From: Pseudomonadota bacterium
GTDB lineage: Bacteria; Desulfobacterota; Desulfobulbia; Desulfobulbales; JAGXFP01
DNA length: 64,000 bases
Direction of reading: 5' to 3'
Assembly (NCBI GenBank): GCA_018814305.1
Contig: JAHJAA010000013.1
Coordinates: forward strand, 55,239-119,238
Part shown: positions 21,458-32,024 of the stretch, one piece after another
How the letters are laid out: the number at the start of each line of letters is the position of its first letter
How positions within the stretch are numbered: the stretch's first letter is position 1
Notes under the pieces: model-generated
Seen by the model: the letters and a program-made list of their open reading frames with translations, nothing else
The model's database searches: none
Told to the model about the DNA's origin: nothing
Position numbers and translations under genes: made by a program

Positions 21458-21825
21458 TTTTTGTATACCTCCGCCGGATCGAATACCGGTTTACCAATTA
21501 CCGTTAAATCGCCCCCGTCAAGTCGCCTAAAAAAACAACTTGCGTAGCCCTTATGACAAGCTGCACCACCCAATTGCTCCACTTTAAAAATAACGGTATC
21601 CTCGTCGCAGTCGACCATGATCTCTTTAATTATCTGGACGTGCCCCGAGGTCTCTCCTTTGAGCCACAATTGATTCCGGGAGCGACTCCAGAAATGGGCC
21701 TTCCCGGTGCTAATAGTCCTCGCCCATGACTCTTCATTTATATAGGCCAGCATCAATACCTCGCCGGACTGATAATCCTGCACAATAGCCGGCAACAGGC
21801 CGCCGCTCTTGTCAAAACGTAACAT
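21454..21825 (-). CDS. hisI: Phosphoribosyl-AMP cyclohydrolase
   Basis: [76 protein letters not shown]. Confidence 0.96.
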   Translation of the reverse strand: MLRFDKSGGLLPAIVQDYQSGEVLMLAYINEESWARTISTGKAHFWSRSRNQLWLKGETSGHVQIIKEIMVDCDEDTVIFKVEQLGGAACHKGYASCFFRRLDGGDLTVIGKPVFDPAEVYKK

Positions 21826-21827
21826 AC

Positions 21828-22031
21828 TTATTTCCCCGATGATAAAGATTCGTGTTGATCGACTGCATCGGTCGAATCCTCCACATCCCTCCGCGCTTCC
21901 CGAACGCGATCACGGGACATGAAGTTGATTATACAGGCCTTGCGAAATTGGCAGTACTCGGTAGGATGTTCACAGACCGGGTTATCAGAACCAACTTCCT
22001 GTCGGTATTTTTCACATGACAGTTTCATCAA
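21828..22031 (-). CDS. Small Cys-containing hypothetical protein upstream of hisI
   Basis: 67 aa; C-x13-C-x7-C-x5-C pattern; directly abuts hisI in the same orientation. Confidence 0.5.
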   Translation of the reverse strand: MMKLSCEKYRQEVGSDNPVCEHPTEYCQFRKACIINFMSRDRVREARRDVEDSTDAVDQHESLSSGK

Positions 22032-22397
22032 ACCACACCTTCGCTTCCCCCGGATTCACCCGGAACAGGCCTTCGCTGTATGATCAGCTTCTCCTGCTGG
22101 TCGGACCCGACCTAATCCAGATGGACAAAACCGTTGAAATTATGTCGTTATGCTCCGCTTGTCAAGTTATAATCGTCCAGCAGCAAATGGATATTCAGAG
22201 AAAAAACCCGGCAACCGTCAATACCACGCGCCCAAAACTGCAACCCTGGAACAAGCCAACCGAGGCCCAACCTCGACCAGATGAGTAAAAGTTTTACACT
22301 TCCTACCAATTTCACCCTCCGGCCCGGGACCATCATTGAATCGGGTTGCAAAAAAAAGAGGACCCTGTATCTTACGCGCTAATTTAGGAATGATCAA

Positions 22398-22661
22398 ATG
22401 GACAAAAACAACACATCAGTTTGCCGCTTACTCAGCCGGATTCCGATTCTGCCTCTCGCCATTATCACCTTCTGGATGCTGGCAGCACCGGGACTCCCCA
22501 AACCCCATGTTCTTGAAAAGATCGGCATGCTCATCGAGGGCCGTCTCTCCCGCCCCCTTGATATTTTCGACCTGTTTTTTCATCTGATTCCCGGAGTCTT
22601 TTTGATCGGTAAATTAATATGTGAATCCAACCGCCCCCCGAAAGCACCAAAAAACAGCTGA
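22398..22661 (+). CDS. Small two-TM protein (RND-transporter-associated-like small protein)
   Basis: LLSRIPILPLAIITFWMLAAPGLPKPHVLEKIGMLIEGRLSRPLDIFDLFFHLIPGVFLIGKL; two hydrophobic segments. Confidence 0.6.
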   Translation: MDKNNTSVCRLLSRIPILPLAIITFWMLAAPGLPKPHVLEKIGMLIEGRLSRPLDIFDLFFHLIPGVFLIGKLICESNRPPKAPKNS

Positions 22662-22771
22662 AATGTCAGCCACTTGACCCAAACAAGATCCTTGACATAG
22701 GTCCTTGCAACTGAAATCGGAACCATGGTCTCGCAAAAAGCGAACCGGCATAAAACCTTTAGGAGTAAATC

Positions 22772-23278
22772 ATGAAACAAAAAGCCAAGGAAGGTGACAT
22801 CGTCACCGTGGTCTATGACGGCAGCTTAAGTACCGGTGAAGTTTTCGAATCCTCATCCGACACCGGTCCACTGGAGTTCGTCATTGGCGACGACTCAGTT
22901 TTTGCCTCTTTCAGCACCGGGATCATCGGTATGGAAATCGGTGAAACCAAGACCATTCTGGTCGCTCCGCTGGAGGCATTCGGCCCGCATAATCCGGAAC
23001 TGGTCCAGACTATATCAAAAGAGGCTCTAGGCCCTGAGATCACGCCCCAACAAGGAATGGTCCTGGGCATGACCGTCGAGCAAGATGGCAAAACCGACAA
23101 GGTCCCAGCCATGGTCACCAAGATCGATGGCGATGAGCTAACCATTGACTACAACCACCCCTTGGCCGGCAAAGAACTCCATTACCAGGTAACCCTGACC
23201 GCCATTGATACGACCCCACTCACCGGAGAGACCACCCCAGACTCTTGTTCCAAGTCGGGTTGCTCCTCCTGCTCCTGA
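22772..23278 (+). CDS. SlyD-like FKBP-type peptidyl-prolyl isomerase with Cys-rich tail
   Basis: VTVVYDGSLSTGEVFESSSDTGPLEFVIGD...IIGMEIGETKTI; DYNHPLAGKELHYQVTL; tail SCSKSGCSSCS. Confidence 0.92.
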   Translation: MKQKAKEGDIVTVVYDGSLSTGEVFESSSDTGPLEFVIGDDSVFASFSTGIIGMEIGETKTILVAPLEAFGPHNPELVQTISKEALGPEITPQQGMVLGMTVEQDGKTDKVPAMVTKIDGDELTIDYNHPLAGKELHYQVTLTAIDTTPLTGETTPDSCSKSGCSSCS

Positions 23279-23347
23279 CCGGATCTCCAAGATGGGTCAA
23301 GTATCGGTTGCCCATCCGAGAGACGAACCCAAGGAAACGATGCTGAC

Positions 23348-24184
23348 ATGGATCATCCCGCCGCAATTCTTACCATCGCAGGTTCCGATCCATCCGGGGG
23401 GGCAGGTGTTCAGGCCGATCTTAAAACTTTTGCCACCATCGGGGTCTATGGTTGCGGGGCCATCACCAACCTCACTGTTCAAAATACCCTCGGGGTAACC
23501 CAGACCCACCCGGTGACCCCGGAATTGGTCAAGGCCCAAATTGAGAGTATTTTAACCGATCTACCCATTACCCATATCAAAACCGGGATGATCGGCACCG
23601 GTGAAGTAGCCGGGGCCATTGGCGAATGCCTGGCAGGATTCAACGGGAAAATCATCTGCGACCCGGTGCTCAAATCCTCCTCGGGCACCCCCTTATTGCC
23701 CCAGGCAGACCTGGTCATCTTCCGTGACGAGGTCATTGCCCGAGCGACCATTCTGACCCCAAATTTGGAAGAATTGGCCATTCTCATCGGCAACCCCCAA
23801 CTGAACCAGGAAGAAATCGAAGAGGCCGGGCGGCACCTCTTGTCAACATTTCCCCATCTCAAAGGAATTGTCATCAAAGGCGGTCACGCCATCAACCCAT
23901 CGGACACAGTGACTGACCTCCTTCTGCTCGTAGGGAAGAGAGCTGGGCTGATTTCGATCGCCAAAGCAACCCGGCCTCGAATAAACAACAGCGGCCTCCA
24001 TGGCACCGGCTGTACCTTCGCCTCGGCCTTTGCCTCCTATCACCTGCTCACCGGTGATTACCAAAAGGCCTTCCACCAGGCTGGCGAATATATCAGTACC
24101 CTTCTCAAAATGGGCGTCGGCCGACAATTGGGTCACGGCAACAGCCCTCTTCAACACCATCTTTATCCGCGAGCAGAAAAATAA
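23348..24184 (+). CDS. thiD: Hydroxymethylpyrimidine/phosphomethylpyrimidine kinase
   Basis: ILTIAGSDPSGGAGVQADLKTFATIGVYGCGAIT; VIKGGHA; LHGTGCTFASAFAS. Confidence 0.96.
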   Translation: MDHPAAILTIAGSDPSGGAGVQADLKTFATIGVYGCGAITNLTVQNTLGVTQTHPVTPELVKAQIESILTDLPITHIKTGMIGTGEVAGAIGECLAGFNGKIICDPVLKSSSGTPLLPQADLVIFRDEVIARATILTPNLEELAILIGNPQLNQEEIEEAGRHLLSTFPHLKGIVIKGGHAINPSDTVTDLLLLVGKRAGLISIAKATRPRINNSGLHGTGCTFASAFASYHLLTGDYQKAFHQAGEYISTLLKMGVGRQLGHGNSPLQHHLYPRAEK

Positions 24185-24186
24185 AA

Positions 24187-24226
24187 AAGGGCCGCGATCA
24201 CGACAACCGATCACGGCCCTTTTATC
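24187..24226 (+). terminator. Rho-independent terminator after thiD
   Basis: AAGGGCCGCGATC-N9-GATCACGGCCCTT stem immediately 3' of the thiD stop, followed by TTTTAT. Confidence 0.85.
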
Positions 24227-24334
24227 TTGGTTATTCGCTACGAATCACCGGCCGAAGCGGCCTCCCCCCCTCTTACCTTCTAGAAGATGAGGAGACATGA
24301 TTTCTCCGCTCGACCGAAACCGTAGCGAGTTGCT

Positions 24335-27300
24335 TTAATTATTGGTTACATTCACCGTTACGCTACCTTCGGGGCCACTTACCGTAACAGTGGACGGCAC
24401 CTCATCCCCATCGAGATGATCGATGATCAACTCCCACCGCTGTCGGTAGGAGTTCCACGACATGGCGCCGAATCCTTCCACCACCAGGTCAGCATCCGAG
24501 CCCAGATCACTGGTCGCCCGGATGTCCAGTTCTTCGTCATGATCATCGTATTCGGCCCGGGTAATGGCAATGGTGTTTTCCATGACAGGACCAATCTCCA
24601 TGGTGACACTCCCTTCGATTCCGCTGACCGTGATGGACGCCGGAACCTCATTGGCCTGGATATGGTGAATGGTCAACTGCCATCGATTCCGAGAACTGTT
24701 CCAGTCCATGGGACCATACCCCTCCACCACCAGGTTCGCAGAGGAACCCAGATCACTGGTCGCCCGAATATCAAAATCCTCGTCATGATCATCATATTCG
24801 GCTCGGGTAATCTCAATGGACAGATCATAACCATTACAGTCCTGATCAATCCCATCACCATTGATTTCAGGGGCCCCAGGATAAATGGAGTTATCGAAAT
24901 CATAACAGTCATTTGCCTCTGAAGCATGCCCGCTCGGTTGCGTGCAGGCCTCAACCGTGTACCGATTGTCACCGAATCCGTCAAGATCGTTATCCAACCA
25001 ATAAGTGGTGGTTACGCCTTCATCAATCTGACCGTTACAGTTATTATCCACTTCGTCACAGATCTCTTCAGCCCCTGGGTTAACCAAGGAATCATCATCG
25101 TTACAATCTGTGGCATCGGCTGAGTAACCACTTGGCAGTGAGCAGGCCTCCACCGGTGAATTAAAATCGCCATACCCATCCAGATCACTGTCCAGATAAT
25201 AGGTAGTGGTCACCCCTTCATCGACCTGACCGTTACAGTTATTATCCACTTCGTCACAGATCTCTTCAGCCCCTGGGTTAACCAAGGAATCATCATCATT
25301 ACAATCTGTGGCATCGACTGAGTAACCACTTGGCAGTGAGCAGGCCTCCGTCGGAGAATTGAAATCGCCATACCCATCCAGATCACTGTCCAGATAATAG
25401 GTAGTGGTCACCCCTTCATCTATCTGACCGTTACAGTTATTATCAATTTCGTCACAGATCTCTGCCGCCCCTGGATTGACCAGGAAATCAAGGTCATTAC
25501 AATCCGTATCATCGGTTGAGTAACCACTTAGCAGTGAGCAGGCCTCCGCCGGTGAATTGAAATCGCCATACCCATCCGAATCATTATCGAGATAGTAGGT
25601 AGTAGTCACCCCTTCATCGATCTGGTCGTTGCAGTTATTGTCCATTTCATCACAGATCTCTTCGGCGCCGGGATTGATCAAGGGATCATTGTCATTACAG
25701 TCTGTGCCACCGAACTCCACGGAATCATAACCGTCGCCATCAACATCATTATTGGTCGACTCATACCGGATGAGCACCCCACTGGAACCGGCCCGACCGG
25801 CAACAACAAATTCACCGTTCGGACCAGCAGAGACCGCATAACTGTAATCGGTTAGACCGCTGTCATAGGTCTCAATTCCCCAGACCACACCCTGGGAAGG
25901 ATCCCGATTGACGAGGGTAGCGATGTCAAAACTATTAGTCCCACCGGTGAAATGAACGAGGACCGAGAGGACTCCATACGTATTCATGGTCAAATCAGAC
26001 TCATACGTTTGCCCCGGCAAAGAGAGATACTTTCTCCAGCGCTCAGCGCCATCTGAGGTAAAGCTTCGGAAATCACTTCTGTATTGGCTACCGGTATATC
26101 CATATAAGCCGACATAGAGATTATTGTCTGTGTCAATGGTCAGTCCATGCATATACTGATAGTAATAATTCCAAATTGTCGTGTTCCACAACTGAAACCC
26201 ATCCGAGTTATATTTTGAGAGTAGCCCGGAGTTGCCATATGAACTGCCGTAATCATTGGTCAGATAAACATTGCCGTCCGAATCAGTAACAATACCGGCA
26301 ACCCCACTGTTGGCATGGAAGGCATCCATTTCGAGGAAGGGAGTTGCCACGCCGGATTGATCATATTTGAAAATTACAAACTTATATTGCGCGGCAGCCG
26401 TGTCTGACACCATCCCCGCGATATAGATAGTACCACTTCCATCGATGGTCAATTTGCTGTTTTTTAGCAAGGCCCCACCCGGATAACTCCTGAGCCAGAT
26501 CTCATTTTGGTCGGAATCATACATCCCGGTCAAAAAATCACCTCCCGTCGTCCCACCCTTTCCGGTAACGAGAATATTCCCAGCGGAAGTAACGGAAATG
26601 GCCTGGATAGTGCCGGTAAAAGGCATACTCCAAAGCAAATCGAGCTGAGGTGTATATTTCGAAACTGCCGCCTGAGTTGCCGCATAGATATTGCCGGATG
26701 CATCCGTTTCCACGTCGATCCAAGACTGACCTGCTGTCGTAGTTGTAGATGCCTCGAGGAGTTTACTTTCATCAAAAACATCAAACAAAACAGAGAGCGT
26801 TCCAGGTATGCCCAGCGAATCAACAACGGTGAGTACTGCTTGTCGCGAACCAAAGGTTATGGGAGTCCCTGAAACGGTACAGGTAGTGCTGTCCATCGAA
26901 AGACCTGTAGGAAGACTGGTTGCCGAGCAGGAATAACTCCCAACCGCACCGGTAGCCGTAACCTGCATTGAAAATGGCTCATTAACGATCGGGAATGGAA
27001 CCGGATTCGGCAGTTGGATCGTAATAGGGGAAACAATCCGGATGGAAAATGAAACATAGGCTGACATGCCAATGGCATCCACCACATTGATTCTCGTGGA
27101 TTTATATCCCGTGGTCTGGATTGCGGTTACCCCGGAAATTTCACAGGTGGCACTGTCCAGGGTTAGCCCTGCAGGCAGACTATACCCAGAAGTAACCGCG
27201 CAGACATAAGGATCCACCGCACCGGTCACAACCATTTGAGCACTATACGGTTGGGCCAGATAGGCTACTGGAACCGGGCTGGGGGCAGTGATCTTCACGG

Positions 27301-29251
27301 GCGAGACGACATTAATGGGGACAATCCGCGAAGCAGGCATCCCGATGGAATCAACCACTTCGATCCCAACCGGATAGATCCCGGCAGACTGGATCGCGGT
27401 TATGCCTGACACTTCACACAGGCTTGGGTCAAGGGTTAACCCAGCGGGCAAGACATCCCCACTGGCCAGCGAGCAGGTATACCCGCCAACCGCACCGGTG
27501 ACCACCATCTGTAAACTATAGGCCTCTCCCATTGCGGCATTCGGCAAGGGACTCGGAGCATCGATCCGAACCGGAGAAACCCCGCAGGCGACCCAGGCAT
27601 CGGAAACCGCCTGAACCTGACCTGCAGTGTAGCCCAGGGTTTCAGCCGCCAAAATCCAAGCATCCCGGGCATCATAATGATCCGACGATGCGGTCAGAAA
27701 ATTCATATTGGCATAGAGGGCAATCTCCCCGGCCGCCTCGATACCCAGCCCGGCAATCGGACCATAGGCATGACCGTCGTTGGTTCCGGAACCGCCTTCC
27801 GCCAACAGATAAAAAGCATGATTCTGAACCCCGCTGTTGTAATGGACCCCACCGTTGTCGCCGGTGCCGGTGTACCACATATTCCCATGATAATAGGAGG
27901 GCTGCACAAATCTCTGGGGATTGCGCATATCCCGAAGCGCCGAGCCTATCCAGGCATCTTCACCTTCCAACCAGTCGGCGTATCCCGGGGTTGAGTTCGG
28001 ATAATCGCCCCGGCCATCGGGTTGGGCATAAAACTCGACCAGAGAACCGAAGATATCGGAGTACGACTCATTCAATGCCCCTGACTCATAGCTGTAGGTC
28101 AGATTAGAGGTGTATTGGGTCACCGCGTGTCCATATTCATGGGCCACAATGTCCAAGGTGGTTAACGGTCCAATGGAACTGCCACTTCCATCACCGAAGG
28201 TAAAGTCGATCCCATTCCAGTAAGCATTGGCATAATTGGTGCTGTAATGAATATTAGCCTGGGCGAAGGCCCCCTGATCGTTGAAGCTGTCTCTCCCAAC
28301 GATGGTCGTCACGTACTTCTGGGTAACTTCAAAATTCAGAGCTGTTGAAATGGCGGCCGGGTCACTGGTTCCCCAATTCGGAGAGACGCTATTCGCCCAG
28401 TCGGCTGTGTCCGTATCAAAAACCCCCCAGAGGTTATCAAAACTAAACAGATAATAGGAACTATCGCTGGTATCGAACCAACCGTTTTCCAGGACCTGAA
28501 CCGATCCGTCCTCACCACTGAGTCTCGCCCCATTGATCGTATCAATAATCGATACGCCATTACCTTGGGAGGGGGTGCCGAACTGAATATTATTGAATTT
28601 TCCAATGACTTCCCCGGATTGGGCGTTGACAAAGTAGTGCATCTCATAGGGGGCAGCAATATCAGCAAAAATGCAGGTATATGCCAACTCTTCACCATAT
28701 ATGACCAAAGACGGGGGCAGGATTATTTTTGCAGAAATATCTTCAAGAAAATCTGCTGAGATGATCTCGATAGCCCGAGCGACGTCAATGGTCGGAGTTA
28801 CATCAAGGGAGAGATCCGGAGTAAAACTCTCGCTGGTGGCGAAAATATTATCATCAGCATCCATATGGACAATATATTCGGCGCCGACAATCGGGATCCC
28901 CTTATAGCTCTCGGTTAAATGAATATGCTTGAAACCGAGGCGATCCGTCTTTTCTTGTGATCTTTCGAATTTCAGATCGTTGCCTTTAATTTTCTTTCTG
29001 GCATGTTTCAAGGCATCTTCCCTTAAAACCCCATCATCGCTCTTAGTTTTCTTAGTCCGTTTCCGGACAGGTTCACGCTCCTTCACATGCCCTGTTTTGA
29101 AACCTTTTTTCTTTGATTTGTGAACACTTTCCTTTTTAGACCGATCATCGTCATCATGATCATGGGGACCAAAGGCCGAAGCCTGACTCCCGAGCAACAA
29201 CAAAACCGCAAGGCTCGAGATTAGAAGATACACCCAACTTCTTTTTTTCAT
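24335..29251 (-). CDS. Secreted thermolysin-family (M4) metalloprotease with putative-Ig domains, beta-propeller-like region, MopE-type metal-binding repeats and two C-terminal repeats
   Basis: HEYGHAVTQ and E in GALNESYSDIFG; three related He_PIG-like domains; repeats of DCNDDDSLVNPGAEEICDEVDNNCNGQVDEG; two ITRAEYDDHDE... C-terminal repeats; start set at MKKRSWVYLLISSLAVLLLL signal peptide. Confidence 0.92.
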   Translation of the reverse strand: MKKRSWVYLLISSLAVLLLLGSQASAFGPHDHDDDDRSKKESVHKSKKKGFKTGHVKEREPVRKRTKKTKSDDGVLREDALKHARKKIKGNDLKFERSQEKTDRLGFKHIHLTESYKGIPIVGAEYIVHMDADDNIFATSESFTPDLSLDVTPTIDVARAIEIISADFLEDISAKIILPPSLVIYGEELAYTCIFADIAAPYEMHYFVNAQSGEVIGKFNNIQFGTPSQGNGVSIIDTINGARLSGEDGSVQVLENGWFDTSDSSYYLFSFDNLWGVFDTDTADWANSVSPNWGTSDPAAISTALNFEVTQKYVTTIVGRDSFNDQGAFAQANIHYSTNYANAYWNGIDFTFGDGSGSSIGPLTTLDIVAHEYGHAVTQYTSNLTYSYESGALNESYSDIFGSLVEFYAQPDGRGDYPNSTPGYADWLEGEDAWIGSALRDMRNPQRFVQPSYYHGNMWYTGTGDNGGVHYNSGVQNHAFYLLAEGGSGTNDGHAYGPIAGLGIEAAGEIALYANMNFLTASSDHYDARDAWILAAETLGYTAGQVQAVSDAWVACGVSPVRIDAPSPLPNAAMGEAYSLQMVVTGAVGGYTCSLASGDVLPAGLTLDPSLCEVSGITAIQSAGIYPVGIEVVDSIGMPASRIVPINVVSPVKITAPSPVPVAYLAQPYSAQMVVTGAVDPYVCAVTSGYSLPAGLTLDSATCEISGVTAIQTTGYKSTRINVVDAIGMSAYVSFSIRIVSPITIQLPNPVPFPIVNEPFSMQVTATGAVGSYSCSATSLPTGLSMDSTTCTVSGTPITFGSRQAVLTVVDSLGIPGTLSVLFDVFDESKLLEASTTTTAGQSWIDVETDASGNIYAATQAAVSKYTPQLDLLWSMPFTGTIQAISVTSAGNILVTGKGGTTGGDFLTGMYDSDQNEIWLRSYPGGALLKNSKLTIDGSGTIYIAGMVSDTAAAQYKFVIFKYDQSGVATPFLEMDAFHANSGVAGIVTDSDGNVYLTNDYGSSYGNSGLLSKYNSDGFQLWNTTIWNYYYQYMHGLTIDTDNNLYVGLYGYTGSQYRSDFRSFTSDGAERWRKYLSLPGQTYESDLTMNTYGVLSVLVHFTGGTNSFDIATLVNRDPSQGVVWGIETYDSGLTDYSYAVSAGPNGEFVVAGRAGSSGVLIRYESTNNDVDGDGYDSVEFGGTDCNDNDPLINPGAEEICDEMDNNCNDQIDEGVTTTYYLDNDSDGYGDFNSPAEACSLLSGYSTDDTDCNDLDFLVNPGAAEICDEIDNNCNGQIDEGVTTTYYLDSDLDGYGDFNSPTEACSLPSGYSVDATDCNDDDSLVNPGAEEICDEVDNNCNGQVDEGVTTTYYLDSDLDGYGDFNSPVEACSLPSGYSADATDCNDDDSLVNPGAEEICDEVDNNCNGQIDEGVTTTYWLDNDLDGFGDNRYTVEACTQPSGHASEANDCYDFDNSIYPGAPEINGDGIDQDCNGYDLSIEITRAEYDDHDEDFDIRATSDLGSSANLVVEGYGPMDWNSSRNRWQLTIHHIQANEVPASITVSGIEGSVTMEIGPVMENTIAITRAEYDDHDEELDIRATSDLGSDADLVVEGFGAMSWNSYRQRWELIIDHLDGDEVPSTVTVSGPEGSVTVNVTNN
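24820..25765 (-). repeat. In-gene tandem repeats encoding MopE-like Asp/Cys metal-binding motifs
   Basis: About 198-bp (66 aa) units with near-identical nucleotide sequence between 25031 and about 25630. Confidence 0.85.
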
Positions 29252-29859
29252 TTGTTTCCTCCCATTTTTAATTATGAAATACAAAAACACCTGCCTACCC
29301 AAGGCAAACAGGCCAGCACAACAGCAACTACATCCAATTTGTTAATAGAATGGCAACTAAAAAATATCGAAAGGAAAGTGTCAATGCTTTTTTTTGATAT
29401 AGTTATTTCCAAACTCTGCCACACCAATGATTCATACAAACTATACCAAAACCCCCATTGGAGAGTTCTGCTGACACCAACTACGACCACAACAAAAAAC
29501 ATTCCCGTCAAGAACAACCGCCCGGTATTCTTAATTTATCTGCAATTTCAAACATATATACATACATGAAATCAATTTATTGTAACCACAAGTTTTTGTT
29601 GGCACTTTATACACTGAGCGAAATAGCAAACAAAAAAGAAAATCTGCCTACATCAACACGACATTCAACCCAAAAGAATATATTTATTATTTAACGATAT
29701 AATTTATTGAAAACTCCTATCAATATACAGCACAAATAAGATAGGAATAATTACTACCTGAGAATATTTACTACCAGATTTGAATGAAATTTTGCGGATA
29801 TTTCATCACGCATAGATCAAAGACGCAGGACCACCATTACAGCCTAGGGAGTTGACGAT

Positions 29860-30036
29860 GTGGTAGAAAAAATCCAGGATTGGAAAAAGCTAGAAAACGG
29901 AACCCAACATTTGGCCCCGCGAATTGAACGATTTCAAACAAAGAGACTACAAAACGCGGAATTCGTAACGACAGGAGATTTTGATTTTACAGGTGATCGG
30001 CACCGAAAGAGAGATCAAGATCACATCATTCGATAA
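29860..30036 (+). CDS. Possible short GTG-initiated ORF (58 aa) or decayed fragment
   Basis: VVEKIQDWKKLENGTQHLAPRIERFQTKRLQNAEFVTTGDFDFTGDRHRKRDQDHIIR; open frame not in the ATG-based track. Confidence 0.2.
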   Translation: MVEKIQDWKKLENGTQHLAPRIERFQTKRLQNAEFVTTGDFDFTGDRHRKRDQDHIIR

Positions 30037-30155
30037 ATGAAATACTATTCCGGCAGATATCGGCCATGGCCTTAGAATTATTGCGGGGAAATATTGGTAT
30101 TGAATTTAGTCAGGGACCGGCAGAGATTCGCTCCTCCACCAGCCAATACTGTTCA

Positions 30156-30374
30156 TCACATCATCCGGATCCGTCCACAATCCGGGCAGATCCAGGTCGG
30201 TCCGTTACTGATACCCCAAAGATTTTCTTTAAAGCAATCATCACAGATCTGGAAGCCACAGGGACAGTTCCAGCAGAAGGGTAAGGTCCGACGACAGCAA
30301 TGACATTGGTAGTCTTGCCCTCCCCTTCGCCTGCGAGAATATGATTTTTGGGTCGGTTGGGAATCACTCATCAC
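30156..30374 (-). CDS. Small zinc-ribbon-like Cys-rich protein
   Basis: YQCHCCRRTLPFCWNCPCGFQICDDCFKENLWGISNGPTWICPDCGRIRMM: eight or more regularly spaced Cys. Confidence 0.7.
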   Translation of the reverse strand: MMSDSQPTQKSYSRRRRGGQDYQCHCCRRTLPFCWNCPCGFQICDDCFKENLWGISNGPTWICPDCGRIRMM

Positions 30375-30441
30375 CTTTCCCTGAAAACCTTGGTTTCAGA
30401 TAAACTCCAGGCCCTTTACCACCTGCCAAATAAAGAGGTTA

Positions 30442-31722
30442 TCACTCCATCCCCTTTTCTGCGCGGAATTCTTCGGAATCCCCTTGATCCCAAAGGGCAC
30501 AAAAAGCCGCACCATCAGCTGACGAACAACTCCGAACCACCAACCATTTAAGTATAATCGGAGTCATAATCGTAGTCACAAAGGCCATGAAAACCAGAGC
30601 TGAAAATTGATTCGGGGTAAGGAGCGGTTCTCTGATAACCCCGGAAGCCAATAACTGGTCACTGAGTTGTATCACCACGGAGGCGATAACCAGTTCCACA
30701 GCCCCTCGACCGTTCATCCCGATTCCCACCACCAGGGCTTCAGTCGTATCCTGACCGGTTAGTTTGGCCCCAAGGCCACACCCTAAAACCTTGCCCAGAA
30801 TGGCAACCGCGGTCAAGGCGCAGGCCAGGGCGATAAACTCGCCCGTCCAGGTAAAGGCCAGCTGAAACCCCAGGGTCGCAAAAAAGATCGGGGTAAGAAA
30901 ACCATAACTGATACTGTAAAAACGATCATTGAGCAGCTCATAAATCCGCTGGTCCATGATCTCCCGCCGGACAAACTGCCCAGCCAGAAAGGCCCCGATA
31001 ACCAGATGCAACCCGGCTTTTTCCGCCAGGAAGGCCATGACCAGGGCAACTATCATAGCAAAGGTAAAGGCCTTCCCTCCGGAATCGGTGAGATGGGGAG
31101 TTAATCGAGGCATGACGAATTCACCGACAACGATGGTGAATCCAAAAAACAGGACCACCTTACCCAGCAGCATAAGGATTGCAACCGGCTCGACGACACC
31201 ACTCTTAGCCAGTCCCAGAAGAACCCCCAGGGTCACCAGGGAAAAGATATCATCAGCAATCGCGGCCCCCATGATGATATGACCGATATTGGAGTGGTGG
31301 ATCCGGAGGTTTTGCAGAATCACGGCTTGTACGGCAATGGCGGTAACCGAGAGCCCCATCCCGACAAAAAGAGCCTGAAAAACCGTGCCCCCGAATACTC
31401 TGGTGGTAAAATATCCCATGACAAAAGGGAGCACAAAACCACCCAGAGCCGTGGCCAGGGCAGGACGGATGTGGGCAAGCAACAGACGCGGGTCCATCTC
31501 CATCCCGGCGTAGAACATCACAAAGAAGATACCCAGATCGGCAAGCAGTTCAATCTGTTCCGAGCTATGAACAACATCCAGCAGGGCTGGCCCTAAAATC
31601 AAACCGGCCATGAGTTCCCCCAACATCACCGGTAACCCGAAACGAGAAAATATATACCCCAACAGCCAGGCGGCACTGAGAATGATGAGCAGATTAACGA
31701 TTAATGTTTCAGAGATCATCAT
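30442..31722 (-). CDS. Kef/CPA2-type cation:proton antiporter
   Basis: 12-TM-like hydrophobic protein; GRFGLPVMLGELMAGLILGP-type motif; GMNGRGAVELVIA. Confidence 0.92.
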   Translation of the reverse strand: MMISETLIVNLLIILSAAWLLGYIFSRFGLPVMLGELMAGLILGPALLDVVHSSEQIELLADLGIFFVMFYAGMEMDPRLLLAHIRPALATALGGFVLPFVMGYFTTRVFGGTVFQALFVGMGLSVTAIAVQAVILQNLRIHHSNIGHIIMGAAIADDIFSLVTLGVLLGLAKSGVVEPVAILMLLGKVVLFFGFTIVVGEFVMPRLTPHLTDSGGKAFTFAMIVALVMAFLAEKAGLHLVIGAFLAGQFVRREIMDQRIYELLNDRFYSISYGFLTPIFFATLGFQLAFTWTGEFIALACALTAVAILGKVLGCGLGAKLTGQDTTEALVVGIGMNGRGAVELVIASVVIQLSDQLLASGVIREPLLTPNQFSALVFMAFVTTIMTPIILKWLVVRSCSSADGAAFCALWDQGDSEEFRAEKGME

Positions 31723-32024
31723 GAACTCCGTGTCCTTCTCGGATTTCGACGCATATCAATGGGATCATATCTCCGCCCAAGATGACGTCAAAGGATGTAC
31801 TGGGAAAATACCTCAAGAACGCAGCAGGGGCAGAAATAATGAAATTTACTTCGCCATGGACTCCAGGACCTTTCTGCTCAAGGGACGGAACAATATGGGC
31901 CTGGGTATACTTCGGATCAAGACTTCCCTCTTGCCGTAGACAGCCGTTGCTCCCCTCTGGCTTTTCTTGAAGGGTACTAATACCCATAAAGGGCACCGAT
32001 TGAATGCAACGCGGGCCAGCGGAA

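Noticed and set aside
24820-25765. Regular DNA repeats that could mimic a CRISPR array
   Set aside because: Repeats are in frame and encode MopE-like motifs; 198-bp units without spacers
27532-28107. 191-aa Arg/Pro-rich plus-strand ORF
   Set aside because: Antisense of the M4 peptidase domain; composition typical of a shadow frame
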